A stretch of DNA of 21,116 bases from NCBI GenBank assembly GCA_035688135.1, contig DASSNG010000044.1, forward strand, positions 1 to 21,116. The letters run 5' to 3'. Positions within the stretch are counted from its first letter, which is position 1. Each line of letters opens with the position of its first letter. The DNA is from JAIFWC01 sp035688135 (GTDB lineage Bacteria > Patescibacteriota > Saccharimonadia > Saccharimonadales > UBA10212). The notes below the pieces were generated by a model that worked only from the letters and a program-made list of their open reading frames with translations, ran no database searches and had not been told where the DNA came from. Positions 19,701 through 21,116 of this stretch are shown here, piece by piece. The translations under genes were made by a program, and so were the position numbers.

Positions 19701-21116
19701 TTAATCCTTCCCAGCCCTAATCAGCTCATTAAGTTTATCGGCCTTTTCGGCCAAATCCCTGATTTGTTCTTCATTTTCGGCCTGCTGCATAGCAGCTACC
19801 AGCTTATGTTTTTGTATTTTGACGTACCGGTCTATCAGCCGGCGTTTGAGTTGCTGCGCCTGTTCCTGCAGGTCTTCAGGCGGCAGATCTTGATAAATCT
19901 CCTCAAACTGTAACATTATAATTTTAACATAATCCCCTTCCGGCTGCAATTGTGCGGCTATCTTGGGATCGCCCTTAAAGTCCGGGTTTTCCTTCAGGAA
20001 TTTAAAGACTTTGCGCCGCTGTCCGTCAGTGAAAAAGTCCTGCCGGCAGTCTTTTATCAGATGGCGCAGCTTAGGCTGCATCAGCAGCATGGCCAGCAGA
20101 TGGTCCTGCAGCCTTTGGTACTCTATCTGCTCCTTATCCAAAACCGCGCCGGATGTCTTAGGACGTTTAAGCACGGTTTGGGCGGTGGGCTGATTTACAA
20201 ACTTAGCCTTCACCGCGTCCAGGCTGGTATCTGTTAAGGTAGCTATTTCCTTCAGGTAGTGCTCCTGCTCTATCGGGTCGCGCAGCTGGCGGATAGTAGT
20301 CAAAAGCGCGTCCGTAAAAGCTTTTTTGCCGGCCGCGGTCTTTAGGTCCACCTCCGATTTGTAGCGGTCTATCAGCCAGTCCGGGGCATATTGGGCACCC
20401 TTGATGGCCTGCTCCCAGAAATGTACGTCTTTTCTGATAAGCTCGTCCGGGTCCTTGGCGTCTTTGAACGAAATGATTTTTAGCGACACCTCGGCTTTCT
20501 GGGCAAGAGGGATAATGCGTTCGGTAGCGGCTATACCGGCCCTGTCGGCGTCAAAACTCAGGCGGATATCACCGGTAAATCGCTTTAGGGCCTTTAGGTG
20601 CTGCTCCGTCATGGCGGTGCCGGCGCTGGCCACCACGTTCTTAACGCCTGCCTGCCAGCTGGAAATCACATCCAGGTTGCCTTCGGCTACTACCACAAAC
20701 CCTTCCTTGCGGATGGCTTCTTTTGCCAGGTGCAGACCATAAACCTGGCGGCTTTTATCGTAAGTGATGGTCTGGGGCGTGTTGATATATTTTGGTGCGT
20801 CGGGTTCATCGTCCAAAAGGCGGGCTGTAAAACCGACTATGCGCCCGGACTGGTCTGCCAGCGGAATCATAATGCGCCCCCGGAACATATCGCTGCTGTG
20901 CCTGGCCCTTTGGAAAATCATCCCGGCGCGCTTCATCTCATCTGTAGTAAAGCCTTTTTTAGTCAGAAAATTAGTCAGCGCAAAACCGGTGTTAGGCGCG
21001 TATCCCAGGCGCCAGGCAAGGATGGTTTCCCTGCTGAAACCGCGCTCTTTGGACAGATAATCAATCGCTTTAGGGTTGGCGGTCAGCTGCTTTTGGTAGA
21101 ACTTTGCGGACAGTTC
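19701..21116 (-). CDS. dnaG: DNA primase DnaG, 5' end outside the window
   Basis: Makes RNA primers for replication. The reading frame is open to the right edge of the window (471 codons visible), so the ATG at 20936 is internal. The part upstream of it reads ELSAKFYQKQL, AIDYLSKERGFS and LAWRLGYAPNTG, standard DnaG sequence between zinc finger and catalytic core. Then come MFRGRIMIPLADQSGRIVGFTAR, the TOPRIM domain with VVVAEGNLDVISSWQAG and RLSFDADRAG (DxD), and a helical C-terminal domain of DnaB-binding type (EYQRLQDHLLAMLLMQPKLRHL onward). The zinc-binding N-terminus and promoter lie beyond the window. It is the first visible gene of dnaG-rpoD-kinase. Confidence 0.95.
   Translation of the reverse strand, partial: ELSAKFYQKQLTANPKAIDYLSKERGFSRETILAWRLGYAPNTGFALTNFLTKKGFTTDEMKRAGMIFQRARHSSDMFRGRIMIPLADQSGRIVGFTARLLDDEPDAPKYINTPQTITYDKSRQVYGLHLAKEAIRKEGFVVVAEGNLDVISSWQAGVKNVVASAGTAMTEQHLKALKRFTGDIRLSFDADRAGIAATERIIPLAQKAEVSLKIISFKDAKDPDELIRKDVHFWEQAIKGAQYAPDWLIDRYKSEVDLKTAAGKKAFTDALLTTIRQLRDPIEQEHYLKEIATLTDTSLDAVKAKFVNQPTAQTVLKRPKTSGAVLDKEQIEYQRLQDHLLAMLLMQPKLRHLIKDCRQDFFTDGQRRKVFKFLKENPDFKGDPKIAAQLQPEGDYVKIIMLQFEEIYQDLPPEDLQEQAQQLKRRLIDRYVKIQKHKLVAAMQQAENEEQIRDLAEKADKLNELIRAGKD

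Noticed and set aside
1..21116. CRISPR arrays, tRNA or rRNA genes, prophage or toxin-antitoxin modules
   Set aside because: No regularly spaced repeats, cloverleaf-like sequences, or phage, transposase or recognisable toxin motifs were seen on either strand.

Overview
The window looks like a compact chromosomal segment of a Patescibacteria/CPR bacterium, most likely Candidatus Saccharibacteria (TM7) or a close relative. This is inferred from the gene set and style: short housekeeping proteins lacking accessory domains (TruB without PUA), S20 with a basic Ala/Lys/Pro tail, a DHH-fold protein that has lost its metal ligands and gained a huge proline-rich tail, and almost no intergenic DNA. TGA is used as stop throughout, so the recoded CPR lineages (Gracilibacteria, Absconditabacteria) are unlikely. 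No rRNA, tRNA, CRISPR array, transposase, integrase or phage gene was seen. No gene-free stretch exceeds 300 bases.

Layout. 4-3394 (-): promoter, rpsO, pnp, a previously hidden 58-residue membrane ORF, and a family 4-type uracil-DNA glycosylase, with a hairpin-rich pnp leader. 3423-6470 (-): a kinase-fold-like protein with its own promoter, truB, and the degenerate DHH protein. 6479-7324 (+): rpsT, then a very GC-rich small membrane-protein gene followed by a strong hairpin. 7333-10481: divergent and convergent genes holA (-), HD phosphohydrolase (+), mutM (-), a helical small protein (-) and a DUF721/DciA-like protein (+). 10462-11680 (-): HAD hydrolase and a membrane-anchored protein. 11684-16169 (-): polA, grpB-like, mazG-like, nudix and deoxyribosyltransferase-like genes, every junction being a 4-base ATGA overlap. 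16197-17975 (-): a DUF218-like protein and a VanX/M15 D-Ala-D-Ala peptidase. 17979-21116 (-): dnaG (5' part beyond the window), rpoD, and a P-loop nucleotide-kinase-like gene.

How it fits together. The region combines replication and repair (dnaG, holA, polA, mutM, udg, a possible DciA), nucleotide-pool housekeeping (mazG, nudix, deoxyribosyltransferase, HD, dNMP-kinase-like), RNA and ribosome functions (pnp, rpsO, rpsT, truB) and the primary sigma factor. The most striking signals are: (1) the polA-led ATGA chain, whose PolA lacks proofreading residues and has Gln at a position that controls fidelity in other family A polymerases; (2) a 24-bp direct repeat that brackets grpB and gives it the same C-terminus as PolA; (3) a recurrent promoter layout with the -10 box only 6-10 bases from the start codon, implying many leaderless mRNAs; (4) a pseudo-DHH protein, a UDG without most Fe-S cysteines and a MutM with an altered zinc ligand.

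All function calls come from reading motifs by eye. No database search or folding program was run.
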